From: Methylocystis sp. MJC1
GTDB lineage: Bacteria; Pseudomonadota; Alphaproteobacteria; Rhizobiales; Beijerinckiaceae
Direction of reading: 5' to 3'
NCBI RefSeq assembly: GCF_026427715.1
Contig: NZ_CP107558.1
Span: 3,131,001 to 3,195,000 of the forward strand
Length of the DNA stretch: 64,000 bases
A program made the position numbers and the translations under genes. Positions 32,684-42,080 of the stretch are shown one piece after another. The notes under the pieces were generated by a model. The model was not told the DNA's origin. It did no database searches and worked only from the letters and a program-made list of their open reading frames with translations. Numbering within the stretch: position 1 is the stretch's first letter; every line of letters starts with the position of its first letter.

Positions 32684-33912
32684 GGCGACTCATTTTTTTG
32701 TCGATCTGCGTCGCGCTAGGCCTTGCCGCCCCGCCGGTTCTGGGAGCGGAACGGAGCGTGCCGGGCGCGACGGCGGAGAGCGTTATCGCTTTGGCGCGGC
32801 GGCTCAGTCCAGAGCTCGCGGCCGCGGTTCTCGACGCCGACGCCGCCTTGCAGCGGGTGGGCGCCGCCGGGGTTCAACCTGACCCGACGGTCACCCTGCA
32901 GGCTTGGGACGTGAACAGCAAGGGCGTTGGCCAGCGCTGGATCGGGGCCGAGCAGACATTCAGGCTATGGGGAAAGACGGACCTCGAAAAAGGCGTCGCC
33001 CAGGCGGACGCCGATGCGGCGCGGCACCAGAGTCATGCGATGGAGGTCGATCTCGTCGCCCGTGTGAAGACGGCCTACGCCCAATATAGCGCCGCCCAGC
33101 GCGCGCTCGAATTGTCGAAGTCGCTTCAGCAACGCGTCGATCAGCTGCTGGAGCTGTTGCGGCTGCGTTATGGCGCGAGCTCGGTCGATCAGCAGGAGGT
33201 CATCAAGTCCGAGCTGGAGGCGGCCAACGCCGCCGCCGACGTCGCCCGAAGGGAAGGAGACGTCAAATCGTCGGCCGCGCGCTTGAACGCGCTCATCGGC
33301 CGCGACGCGCGTGCGGCGCTCGCTGCGCCCAAGGGCTTTCCGGCGCTGAAAACGAAGCTCACGCTCTCCGGCGTGCAGGACTTCGCGCGGTCGTCGAACC
33401 CCCAGCTTGCGGCGACGCATGCGCAAGTGCGCTCCGCCACGACCACGAAGGAGCTGACCGAGCTCAACTACTATCCCGACATCACCGCCGGCGCGAATTT
33501 CGTGCAGCGCCAGAGCGGCGAAAACAGCGGCATGTTCCTGCTCGGCTTCAAAGTGCCGCTGCAATATGAGGCGAAGGACGCCGAGCAGCGCGCGGCGAGC
33601 GCCAGCCTTGGCGCCGCGCAGGCGCGCAACGAGGCGCTTCGCATCCGCCTCGACGGAGACGTGGCCGAGGCGTGGTACCGCTTGGAGGCCATCCGCAAGG
33701 CGATCAAAATTTTCGAGCAGCGCCAGCTTCCCCCGGCGAGACTCTCCGTCGAGACGGCGCGCGGCGGCTTTGACGCCGGAACGACCGATCTTGCGACGCT
33801 TCTCGAATCCGAACGGCGCCTGCGCGCCGTCGAACTGGAGCTGCTCGCCCTGAAGGTCGAGGAGCAGAGCAAATACGCCGACCTCGAACGTCTGGCAGGA
33901 GGCGCGCTATGA
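32680..33912 (+). CDS. cusC: TolC-family outer membrane channel of a Cus-type efflux system
   Basis: 410 residues with signal peptide and two OEP repeats of long helices (ESVIALARRLSPELAAAV, AYAQYSAAQRALELSKSLQQRVDQLLELLRLRYGASSVDQQEVIKSE is typical coiled helix). Forms the outer-membrane tunnel for the adaptor and pump encoded downstream. Overlapping stop/start codons with both neighbours show an operon. The cus name rests on linkage to the CusA-like pump. Confidence 0.85.
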   Translation: MRRLIFLSICVALGLAAPPVLGAERSVPGATAESVIALARRLSPELAAAVLDADAALQRVGAAGVQPDPTVTLQAWDVNSKGVGQRWIGAEQTFRLWGKTDLEKGVAQADADAARHQSHAMEVDLVARVKTAYAQYSAAQRALELSKSLQQRVDQLLELLRLRYGASSVDQQEVIKSELEAANAAADVARREGDVKSSAARLNALIGRDARAALAAPKGFPALKTKLTLSGVQDFARSSNPQLAATHAQVRSATTTKELTELNYYPDITAGANFVQRQSGENSGMFLLGFKVPLQYEAKDAEQRAASASLGAAQARNEALRIRLDGDVAEAWYRLEAIRKAIKIFEQRQLPPARLSVETARGGFDAGTTDLATLLESERRLRAVELELLALKVEEQSKYADLERLAGGAL

Positions 33913-35288
33913 GCCGCGCAAAACGCATTTTTTCCGCCGTCCTCGCTGTGGTCGCGCTCGGCGCCGCCGGCTTGTGGCTGTGGCGCGCCAAGGCGCCGGA
34001 TCACGCGCCGGCCGAGTCCCATGTGCAAGGGACGGGACCGATCATCTACTACCGTGATCCGGATGGCCCCTTCTATTCGGCAAAGCCGAAGAAGAACGCC
34101 GCCGGCAAGGACTATGTCGCCGTCCGCGCCAGCGAGGACGTCTCCTTCGAGGATAAGCCGCCGGAAGTTGCGCAAACGCAATCGTCCGGCCGCCGCATTC
34201 GCTATTACCGTAACCCCATGGGCCTTCCGGACACATCGCCCGTTCCCAAGAAAGACCCGATGGGGATGGATTATGTCCCGGTCTATGAGGACGAAGCGCA
34301 GGACGTTTCGACCGTCACGATCAGCCCCGGAAAGCTGCAAAAGACGGGCGTGCGCTCGGAGCCTGTCGAGCGTCGGGCTGTGACCGTTCCTGTTCGCGCC
34401 GCCGGCCGCGTGGATTTCGATCCGCGGCGCACCGCAGTCGTGGCGCTACGCTTCGAGGGTTTCATCGAATCCGTCGAGAAGGTCGCCGAGGGCGATTATG
34501 TGCATAAGGGCCAGCCGCTCATGCGCGTCTATGGGCCCGACCTCTCGAGCGCCGCAGCAGAATATGTCGCCGTGCTCAACGCGCATTCGGCGGCGCGCAT
34601 GGAAGGCGCGCGGCGCCGCCTCGTCAATCTCGGCCTCGACGACGCGACGATCGCCGCGATCGCGCGCAGCCGCCGCGTTCCGCGCGTGATCGACTGGCCC
34701 GCGCCGCAGGACGGCCATGTCATCGAGCGCACGGCGCTGAGCGGGATGCGCGCGGCGCCGGGCGAAACTTTGTTTCGCATCGTCGATCACAGCGTCGTCT
34801 GGATTTTGGCGGATATACCCGAGCGCGACGTGGAGGCCGTGGCGCCGGGGCAGACGGCGATCATTCGCGCGCGATCCTATCCCGATCATCCGTTCAAAGG
34901 CCGCGTCGCGCTCATCTATCCGCATTTGAACATGGAGACGCGCACGGCCCGGGTGCGCATCGAGCTGCCAAATCCAGAGGGGCGCCTGCTCGGCGACATG
35001 TTCGCGGACGTAGAGATCGAAGCAGGCGGGAAGGAAAAGGTTCTGGCCGCGCCGGAGAGCGCGATCATCGACGCCGGCAAGCGACAGGTCGTTATCCTCG
35101 ATAAGGGCGAGGGTCATTTCGAGCCGCGCGAAATTAAGATCGGGAAGCGCGGCGACGGCTATGCGGAAATCGCCAACGGCCTTGCTGAGGGCGACCGCAT
35201 CGTGACGTCGGCGAACTTCCTGATCGACGCCGAGAGCAACCTCAAGGCCGCTTTGCAGACGCTCGATCACAAAGAGGCCGGAAAATGA
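33909..35288 (+). CDS. cusB: CusB-like periplasmic adaptor with heavy-metal-binding domain
   Basis: 459 residues: N-terminal membrane anchor, then two short heavy-metal-binding segments (IIYYRDPDGPFYSAKP; RYYRNPMGLPDTSPVPKKDPMGMDYVPVY) typical of CusB/CzcB fusions, then the membrane-fusion-protein core (VEKVAEGDYVHKGQPLMRVYGPDL, DGHVIERTALSGM, IDHSVVWILADIPE-like). It links the inner-membrane pump to the TolC channel and hands over metal. Confidence 0.9.
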   Translation: MSRAKRIFSAVLAVVALGAAGLWLWRAKAPDHAPAESHVQGTGPIIYYRDPDGPFYSAKPKKNAAGKDYVAVRASEDVSFEDKPPEVAQTQSSGRRIRYYRNPMGLPDTSPVPKKDPMGMDYVPVYEDEAQDVSTVTISPGKLQKTGVRSEPVERRAVTVPVRAAGRVDFDPRRTAVVALRFEGFIESVEKVAEGDYVHKGQPLMRVYGPDLSSAAAEYVAVLNAHSAARMEGARRRLVNLGLDDATIAAIARSRRVPRVIDWPAPQDGHVIERTALSGMRAAPGETLFRIVDHSVVWILADIPERDVEAVAPGQTAIIRARSYPDHPFKGRVALIYPHLNMETRTARVRIELPNPEGRLLGDMFADVEIEAGGKEKVLAAPESAIIDAGKRQVVILDKGEGHFEPREIKIGKRGDGYAEIANGLAEGDRIVTSANFLIDAESNLKAALQTLDHKEAGK

Positions 35289-38200
35289 TTGGCCGCCTCA
35301 TTGCTTGGTCAGCCCGCAATCTCGTGCTCATCTTTGTGGGGACCGCCTTCGCTGTCGCCGCGGGTCTCTATGCGCTGCGCACCCTGCCGCTCGACGCCAT
35401 TCCTGATCTCTCCGACGTGCAGGCGATCGTCTATACGGAATATCCGGGTCAGGCGCCGCAGGTGGTCGAGGATCAGGTCACCTATCCGCTCACGAGCGCC
35501 ATGCTCACTGTGCCGCGCTCCAAAGTGGTGCGCGGCTTCTCCTTCTTTGGCGTCTCTTTCGTCTATGTGATCTTCGAGGATGGAGTCGACGTCTATTGGG
35601 CGCGCTCGCGCGTGCTCGAATATTTGAGCTCCGCAACCAAGCGCTTGCCCGCAGGCGCGACGCCGGTGCTCGGCCCCGACGCCACGGGCGTCGGCTGGGT
35701 CTATCAATATGCGCTCGTCGCCAAGGAAATGACGCTTGCGGAACTGCGCTCGCTGCAGGATTGGACGCTACGCTACGGGCTCGCCAAGGCGGAAGGCGTG
35801 GCGGAGGTTGCAAGCGTCGGCGGCTTCGTGCGGCAATATAATGTCGTCGTCGATCCCAATCGCCTGCGCGCGCTGAATATCCCGCTCTCGCGCATTCGCG
35901 AGGTCATCCGCGCCAATAATGCGGATGTCGGCGGCCGCACAGTCGAACTCTCGGAGTTCGAATTCATCGTGCGCGGCCGCGGCTATCTGAAGGGCGTCAC
36001 TGACCTCGAAAACATTGTGCTGCGCGCCGGCGGCGGCACGCCGCTGCTCCTCAAGGATGTCGCGCGCATCGAGCTAGGTCCTGATGAGCGCCGCGGCATC
36101 ACGGAGCTCAACGGCGAGGGCGAGGTTGCGAGCGGCATTGCGCTGCAACGCTACGGCGCCAACGCCCTAACTGTCATCGATAACGTCAAGGCCGCTCTGG
36201 CGCAGCTCGCGCCGAGCCTGCCGAAGGGCGTCGAGATCGTCCCGGTCTATGACCGCTCCGAACTCATCCATGCGGCGATCGAAACGCTGCGCGGCGCGCT
36301 GGTCGAGGAAAGCGTTATCGTCGCGCTTGTCTGCGTCGTCTTCCTTTTGCATTTCCGCAGCGCGCTGGTCGCCATCATCATGCTGCCGGTCGGCGTGTTG
36401 ATGGCCTTCGCGGCGATGAAAGCCCTGGGGCTCGGCTCCAACATCATGAGCTTGGGCGGCATCGCCATCGCCATCGGCGCCATGGTCGATGCGGCGATTG
36501 TGATGATCGAGAACGCGCATAAACGTCTGGAGCGCGCGCCGCCCGATACGCCGCGCATCGATATTTTGATCGACGCGGCGACCGAAGTCGGACCGGCGCT
36601 GTTCTTCAGCCTGCTGATCATCACCGTGTCCTTCCTGCCGATCTTTACTTTGGAGTCGCAGGAAGGGCGTCTCTTCAGCCCGCTCGCCTATACGAAGACC
36701 TTCGCCATGGCGTCGGCGGCGCTTCTGTCCGTCACGCTGGTTCCGGCGCTGATGGTGATTTTCGTGCGCGGCAAGATCGTCTCCGAGGAGAGAAACCCGA
36801 TCAATCGGGCGCTGATCTATCTCTACCGGCCGATCATCCGCCTCGTGATGCTCTCGAAGATACCAACGGTCGTTCTGGCGCTCGCGGCCGTCGCCGTCAC
36901 GATCATCCCCGCGCGCCAGCTCGGCTCGGAATTCATGCCGGCGCTCAACGAAGGGGCCCTGCTCTACATGCCGACGACGCTGCCGGGGCTTTCGGTGACC
37001 AAGGCCGCGCAATTGCTGCAGACGCAGGACCGGATCATCAAATCCTTCCCGGAAGTGAAATCGGCCTTCGGCAAAGCGGGACGCGCTGCGACGGCGACAG
37101 ATCCGGCGCCGCTCGAAATGTTCGAAACCGTCATCGATCTCAAGCCGAAAGAAGAGTGGCGGCCCGGCGTAACCGTCGAAAGTCTCGTCGCGGACATGGA
37201 CGCGGCGCTGCAGTTCCCGGGCGTCTCCAACGCTTGGACCATGCCGATCCGCAACCGCATCGACATGCTCGCCACTGGCATTCGCACCCCCGTCGGCGTC
37301 AAGATCATGGGGCGCGATCTTGCGCAGCTCGAAGGACTCGCGCGCCAGGTCGAGAAGGTCGTGAAAGGCGTTCGCGGCGCCTCTTCCGCTTATGCCGAGC
37401 GCGTCATGGGCGGCTATTATCTCGACATCGTCCCCGATCGCGCAGCGCTCGCGCGTTACGGCCTGATGATCGACGACATGCAGGCGACGATAGCGACTGC
37501 GCTCGGCGGCGAAACAGTGACCACCACAGTGGAAGGACGCGAGCGCTATGGCGTGAATGTCCGTTATCCGCGCGACTTCCGATCGAGCCCGCGCGCGATT
37601 GCGAGCGACGTGCTGATCCCGCTGACTGGGGGTGGAACCATCCCGCTGGGCGAGGTCGCGAAGGTGGATTTGGTCCGCGGCCCGACATCGATCCGCACGG
37701 AGAACGGGCAGCTCGCCGTCTATATCTTCGTCGATGTCCGGGACCGCGACATTGGCGGCTTCGTGACCGAAGCGCAAAAGGCCGTTTCCGAGGCGGTTCA
37801 ATTCCCCGCCGGCTCCTATGCTGTCTGGAGCGGTCAATACGAATATCTCGAACGCGCAGAGGCGCGCATGCGCGTCGTCGTGCCAGTGACACTCGCGATC
37901 ATCTTTTTGCTGCTCTATCTGAATTTCCGCAAGATCACCGAGACGCTCATCGTCATGCTGTCCTTGCCCTTCGCGCTTGTCGGCGGCGTCTGGCTGATGT
38001 GGCTCATGAACTTCAACATGTCCGTCGCGGTGGGCGTGGGCTTCATCGCGCTCGCAGGCGTCGCGGCGGAAACGGGCGTCGTCATGCTCATCTATCTCGA
38101 CGCCGCGCGGCAGGAGATTGCGGCGCAACGCGCCGAGGAAGGGAAAACCTTCACGAAGTTGGATCTTCACAAGGCCATCATGCTCGGCGCGGTCGAGCGC

Positions 38201-38449
38201 GTCCGTCCCAAAATGATGACGGTCGTCGCTATCATGGCCGGCCTCGTGCCGATCCTTTGGAGCACCGGCGCCGGATCGGAGGTCATGCAGCGCATCGCGG
38301 TCCCGATGATCGGCGGCATGGTGTCATCCACCTTTCTGACGCTTTTAGTCATTCCGGCGATCTACGCTTTGATCAAGGGCGTTGGCCTGCCGGCCGGTGA
38401 TCAACCGAGCGTGCGCGTGGTTACAAGGTCCATGGCGGGACCGGTGTAG
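35285..38449 (+). CDS. cusA: CusA/CzcA-type heavy-metal RND efflux pump
   Basis: 1054 residues with the 12-helix RND layout. The segments EFMPALNEGALLYMPTTLPG, FGKAGRAATATDPAPLEMFET and NRIDMLATGIRTPVGVKIMG match the Cu(I)/Ag(I) branch, including the Met positions used to carry the metal. Conserved charged residues of the fourth helix lie in GAMVDAAIVMIENAHKRL. Driven by proton flow, it exports copper or silver from the periplasm and membrane. It is the last gene of the operon and is followed by repeat copy B. Confidence 0.94.
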   Translation: MIGRLIAWSARNLVLIFVGTAFAVAAGLYALRTLPLDAIPDLSDVQAIVYTEYPGQAPQVVEDQVTYPLTSAMLTVPRSKVVRGFSFFGVSFVYVIFEDGVDVYWARSRVLEYLSSATKRLPAGATPVLGPDATGVGWVYQYALVAKEMTLAELRSLQDWTLRYGLAKAEGVAEVASVGGFVRQYNVVVDPNRLRALNIPLSRIREVIRANNADVGGRTVELSEFEFIVRGRGYLKGVTDLENIVLRAGGGTPLLLKDVARIELGPDERRGITELNGEGEVASGIALQRYGANALTVIDNVKAALAQLAPSLPKGVEIVPVYDRSELIHAAIETLRGALVEESVIVALVCVVFLLHFRSALVAIIMLPVGVLMAFAAMKALGLGSNIMSLGGIAIAIGAMVDAAIVMIENAHKRLERAPPDTPRIDILIDAATEVGPALFFSLLIITVSFLPIFTLESQEGRLFSPLAYTKTFAMASAALLSVTLVPALMVIFVRGKIVSEERNPINRALIYLYRPIIRLVMLSKIPTVVLALAAVAVTIIPARQLGSEFMPALNEGALLYMPTTLPGLSVTKAAQLLQTQDRIIKSFPEVKSAFGKAGRAATATDPAPLEMFETVIDLKPKEEWRPGVTVESLVADMDAALQFPGVSNAWTMPIRNRIDMLATGIRTPVGVKIMGRDLAQLEGLARQVEKVVKGVRGASSAYAERVMGGYYLDIVPDRAALARYGLMIDDMQATIATALGGETVTTTVEGRERYGVNVRYPRDFRSSPRAIASDVLIPLTGGGTIPLGEVAKVDLVRGPTSIRTENGQLAVYIFVDVRDRDIGGFVTEAQKAVSEAVQFPAGSYAVWSGQYEYLERAEARMRVVVPVTLAIIFLLLYLNFRKITETLIVMLSLPFALVGGVWLMWLMNFNMSVAVGVGFIALAGVAAETGVVMLIYLDAARQEIAAQRAEEGKTFTKLDLHKAIMLGAVERVRPKMMTVVAIMAGLVPILWSTGAGSEVMQRIAVPMIGGMVSSTFLTLLVIPAIYALIKGVGLPAGDQPSVRVVTRSMAGPV

Positions 38450-38487
38450 AGACGAAGGCTTATTTTTACCGCTTCCGTTTTGACTAT

Positions 38488-38592
38488 GTCATTCCCGGCG
38501 GGCTGAAAGCCCGACCGGGAATCCAGAGCCACAAGAGCGCTGTTTGTTGCTCTGGAGTCCCGACCGCTCGCTTTGCGAGCGTCGGGAATGAA
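38488..38592. repeat. ~103 bp dispersed palindromic repeat, copy B
   Basis: Same element as copy A in the opposite orientation: GTCATTCCCGGCGGGC at the left, a CGCTCGCTTTGCGAGCG stem at the right and a GGGAATGA end. It lies between the converging cusA and vanZ-like genes and ends a few bases before the latter's stop codon. Confidence 0.75.
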
Positions 38593-38596
38593 CGGA

Positions 38597-38953
38597 TCAG
38601 GCCCGAGGCCCGAGACGCGTCAAGACGGCGCCAAATGTGAGCCCAACGGTCAATCCCATCGAGCTTGCCAATGCATCGAGAAGATCAGGCGACCGCCCGG
38701 GGATGAAACTCTGAATCGCCTCCAAGACGACGCTGGCGATAACGAGCGCGCCCCAAATCTGCGCCCGCGTTCTAAGACATCGATACGCAATGCTGAAAAG
38801 GAACCCCGTTCCAGCATAGGCGATGAAATGTTCGAGCTTCCCCGGCAGAATCGTGTGCGGGCGGGCGTCGCCAGGCGCCAGTGAAAGCGCCAGGATCACC
38901 AAGACGCATGCCCAAGCCAGCATGCGGGCTATTCGTTGAGCTGCGCTTGTCAC
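38597..38953 (-). CDS. VanZ-like family membrane protein
   Basis: About 118 residues with four hydrophobic helices (MLAWACVLVILALSLAPG, LEHFIAYAGTGFLFSIAY, IWGALVIASVVLEAIQSF, LASSMGLTVGLTFGAVL) and the VanZ signature K-EHFIAY...ESIQ-F-PGR-(S/D)-D (here GKLEHFIAYAG and EAIQSFIPGRSPDLLD). A GTG start at 38953 was chosen because AAGGAG stands 5 nt upstream. Role in envelope biology is unknown. Confidence 0.82.
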   Translation of the reverse strand: MTSAAQRIARMLAWACVLVILALSLAPGDARPHTILPGKLEHFIAYAGTGFLFSIAYRCLRTRAQIWGALVIASVVLEAIQSFIPGRSPDLLDALASSMGLTVGLTFGAVLTRLGPRA

Positions 38954-39208
38954 TTCCACTCCTTTTGCGACCCGTCGTCAGTTTTCGCCCGACCGAGCGA
39001 AAGGAAGGGAAGCGCTCTCAATATGCGTCCCAATCTCGGCATCTGAAAAGCCGTCCCTCGGGCAAACGCCGATCCTAAGATGTCTGGTTCAACCTTTCAC
39101 GGTGGAAACGATTTGAAAACCCGTTCAAATAGGGAGGCGTCGGTTGACAGATCCGCGCTAAGCTTGTCACCTCCAGTGACGTTTGGGCAGAAGCGGCGGA
39201 GAAATTTC

Positions 39209-40198
39209 ATGGACGGTAAGATCGGGCTCGAGGAGCATTTCGGCACCGCGGATTTTCTTCACGACTCCGAGGGTGTCGTGCCGGCCGACCGTTGGGACGA
39301 GCTGAAAAGCAGGATTCTCGACATCCACGACCGCCGTCTGCGGCTGATGGACGAATATGGCATGGAGATGATGATCCTGTCGCTGACGTCGCCCGGGATA
39401 CAAGAGATTCCAGACGCGCCTACGGCCATCGAAACCGCCCGACGCTTGAACGATTACCTCGCCGAACAGGTCGCCAAACGCCCGGATCGGTTTCAAGGCT
39501 TTGCGGCGCTGCCGATGCAGGACCCGGACGCCGCCTGTCTGGAGTTGGAGCGCTGCATCGGCGCCCTCGGCTTTCGCGGCGCCCTTGTGAACGGCTTCAC
39601 CGAGCTTGGCGCGGACCGCGAGGCTCTCTACTACGACATGCCCAGGTATCGTCCGTTCTGGGCGCTCATGGAGCAACTCGGCGCGCCTTTCTATCTTCAC
39701 CCGCGAAATCCGCTGCCGCGCAACGCCGGCGTTTACGAGGGTCAGGAATGGCTCATGGGGCCCACCTGGGCCTTCGGCAGCGAAACGGCGGTGCACGCCT
39801 TGCGCTTGATGGGATCGGGCCTCTTCGACGAGCATCCGGGCTTGGCCATCATCATGGGGCATCTCGGCGAAGGGCTTCCTTACAGTATCTGGCGCGTCGA
39901 TCATCATAACGCATGGGCCAAGGCGCCGCCGAAGCACAAAGCGAAGCGCGGCCTTCGCGAATACTTCCAGGAAAACTTCTACCTGACGACATCCGGCAAT
40001 TTCCATACGCCGACGCTGATGTGCGCGATTGCCGAACTAGGGTCTGACCACGTCCTGTTTTCGACGGATTGGCCTTTCGAAAACATCGACCACGCCGCGC
40101 TTTGGTTCGATGCGGTCGACATGAGCGAAGCCGACCGCCGCAAGATCGGCCGGACGAACGCGCAGAAGCTTTTTAAATTGGGCGGCGACGGCGCGTAG
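39209..40198 (+). CDS. amidohydrolase, gamma-resorcylate decarboxylase-like
   Basis: About 329 residues of the ACMSD/amidohydrolase-2 family. Metal-ligand motifs are in place: LEEHFG (E-x-H at ~8-10), FYLHPRNPLPRN, IMGHLGEG and FSTDWPFEN with the catalytic Asp. This pattern matches 2,6-dihydroxybenzoate (gamma-resorcylate) decarboxylase and relatives, which decarboxylate hydroxybenzoates without oxygen. The substrate here is not provable. A GGAG site supports the internal ATG; the frame opens earlier at 39080. It is followed 49 bp later by a sulfatase, perhaps for the same aromatic substrates. Confidence 0.85.
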   Translation: MDGKIGLEEHFGTADFLHDSEGVVPADRWDELKSRILDIHDRRLRLMDEYGMEMMILSLTSPGIQEIPDAPTAIETARRLNDYLAEQVAKRPDRFQGFAALPMQDPDAACLELERCIGALGFRGALVNGFTELGADREALYYDMPRYRPFWALMEQLGAPFYLHPRNPLPRNAGVYEGQEWLMGPTWAFGSETAVHALRLMGSGLFDEHPGLAIIMGHLGEGLPYSIWRVDHHNAWAKAPPKHKAKRGLREYFQENFYLTTSGNFHTPTLMCAIAELGSDHVLFSTDWPFENIDHAALWFDAVDMSEADRRKIGRTNAQKLFKLGGDGA

Positions 40199-40247
40199 CC
40201 GCGCCGTCAATGACCCAACACTTTGCGTCAGTCACGAGAGAAGCTCG

Positions 40248-42041
40248 ATGGGCAACGACGACGATCTGACAAATCCTTCTCGTCGCGCCATACTCACGTC
40301 CAGCGCCGCCCTTGTTGGCGCCAGCGTATTTCCGCAGGCGCAGGCCGACGCTCGCGGCGCGCTTCCGCAGAACAACACCGCCCTCGCGCCCGAAGTGCCG
40401 CCGCAAGGATACAACATCCTTTTCGTCCTGGTGGATCAGGAGCGGTTTTTCCCCCAGTGGCCATTCCCAGTCCCTGCACGCGAGTGGCTCAAGAAGAACG
40501 GCGTTACCTTCAACAACCATCAGATTGGCGCGTCCGTCTGCTCGCCAGCCCGTTCAGTCATTTACACTGGCCAACATATTCAGCACACGGGCGTCTTCGA
40601 TCTGATGAACTATTTGTGGCAGCCGGACATGTCGACGAAAGTGAGAACCGTCGGCGACCGCCTGCAGCAGCTCGGCTACTACCCGGTTTACCAGGGCAAA
40701 TGGCACCTCTCGTACAACCTCGATCAGGCGAAGCGTCCCTTTGAGGCGCCGGTGCAGCAATACCGGAAAATCCTCGAGAGCTATGGCTTCAAGGATTTCT
40801 TTGGCTATGGCGACATCATCGATAAGGAACTTGGCGGCTACCGGTACGACGCGGATACGGCGTCGATCGCGATCACCTGGATGCGAACCGAGGGCGAGAA
40901 ACTACGGGCCGAGGGCAAGCCTTGGTTCATGGCGCTGAACTTCGTCAATCCCCACGACGTGATGTATATCGATACGGACCTTCCCGGGCGCCCCGTCCAG
41001 GGCAAGAAGCACGCGCTCGGCATTGCGCCGCCGCCGGATGACGAGATCTACTCGGCGAGTTGGGACGGCGTTCCGCTGCCGAGCACACGCAGCCAGCCCC
41101 TCGACGCGCCAGGCCGCCCCGAGGCTCACAAGATCTACGTCGAGATTGAACGCGTCTTCTCCGGCGAATGGCCCGATGAAGACCGCCGCTGGCGTCTCCT
41201 CCAGAATTATTACTTCAACTGCATTCGCGACTGCGATCGGCAGGTCATGCGGGTCCTGGAGGAGTTGAAGGCGCACAGGCTCGACAAGAACACGATTGTC
41301 GTCTTCACCTCGGACCATGGCGAATATGGCGGCCACCACCAGATGCGGGGCAAGGGCAACTCCGCCTACCGCCAGCAAAACCACGTGCCGCTGATGATCT
41401 ACCATCCGGCATATCCGGGCGGCGTGGAGTGTAACGCCGTCACGTCGCAGATCGACCTCGCGCCGACCATCCTCGGCCTGACGGGGCTCGATAAGGAGAA
41501 GATCAAGCAGGCTTCGGAGGGTCTGAAAGGCAGGGACATCTCGGCGCTCCTGAAAAGCCCGGCGACAGCCAAAGAAGACACGTTGCGGTCCGGCGCGCTG
41601 TTCTGCTTCGACATGCTGCTGTTTCAGGACGCCTTCTGGATCATTAATCTGTACGATTTCATGGAATCGGCGCAGGTTCCAGATAAGAAGAAGATCAAGG
41701 TCCTGACCCAGAAAGAGCCAAACTTTCACCACCGGGTGTCGATGCGCAGCGTGTTCGACGGCCGCTATCGTTTCACGCGCTACTTTTCGCCGTTGCAGTT
41801 CAACACGCCCACGACGATGGAAGAGCTGCTGGCCAAAAACGACCTCGAGCTCTTCGACCATAGTAGCGACCCCGAGGAAGTCGATAATCTGGCCATGAAG
41901 CCCAAGGAGCAGGGCGCATTGATCATGGCTCTCAACGCCAAGCTCAACACTCTGGCTGCGAATGAAGTGGGCGTGGATGACGGCAGTTTCCTGCCGATCC
42001 GCAACGGTAAGTGGCGCTTCCCTCCCAAGAGCGAGCGCTGA
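40248..42041 (+). CDS. Tat-exported type I sulfatase
   Basis: 597 residues. The N-terminus has a twin-arginine signal (NPSRRAILTSSAALVGA). Metal site NILFVLVDQERFF and the formylglycine motif VCSPARS (Cys about 98) define an active type I sulfatase; GKWHL, FTSDHGEYGGHH and the Lys/His residues around them complete the active site. It would hydrolyse sulfate esters in the periplasm once a maturase converts the Cys. The substrate is unknown. A GAGAGAAG site precedes the ATG. Confidence 0.9.
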   Translation: MGNDDDLTNPSRRAILTSSAALVGASVFPQAQADARGALPQNNTALAPEVPPQGYNILFVLVDQERFFPQWPFPVPAREWLKKNGVTFNNHQIGASVCSPARSVIYTGQHIQHTGVFDLMNYLWQPDMSTKVRTVGDRLQQLGYYPVYQGKWHLSYNLDQAKRPFEAPVQQYRKILESYGFKDFFGYGDIIDKELGGYRYDADTASIAITWMRTEGEKLRAEGKPWFMALNFVNPHDVMYIDTDLPGRPVQGKKHALGIAPPPDDEIYSASWDGVPLPSTRSQPLDAPGRPEAHKIYVEIERVFSGEWPDEDRRWRLLQNYYFNCIRDCDRQVMRVLEELKAHRLDKNTIVVFTSDHGEYGGHHQMRGKGNSAYRQQNHVPLMIYHPAYPGGVECNAVTSQIDLAPTILGLTGLDKEKIKQASEGLKGRDISALLKSPATAKEDTLRSGALFCFDMLLFQDAFWIINLYDFMESAQVPDKKKIKVLTQKEPNFHHRVSMRSVFDGRYRFTRYFSPLQFNTPTTMEELLAKNDLELFDHSSDPEEVDNLAMKPKEQGALIMALNAKLNTLAANEVGVDDGSFLPIRNGKWRFPPKSER

Positions 42042-42080
42042 TCGCTGAAGGCCATCATCCCCTAAGCCGCCCGCAGGCGA

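Noticed and set aside
36167..38170. Long minus-strand open frame (667 codons) opposite cusA
   Set aside because: Composition is Arg/Asp/His-rich without any family feature; it is the antisense shadow of a GC-rich RND gene.
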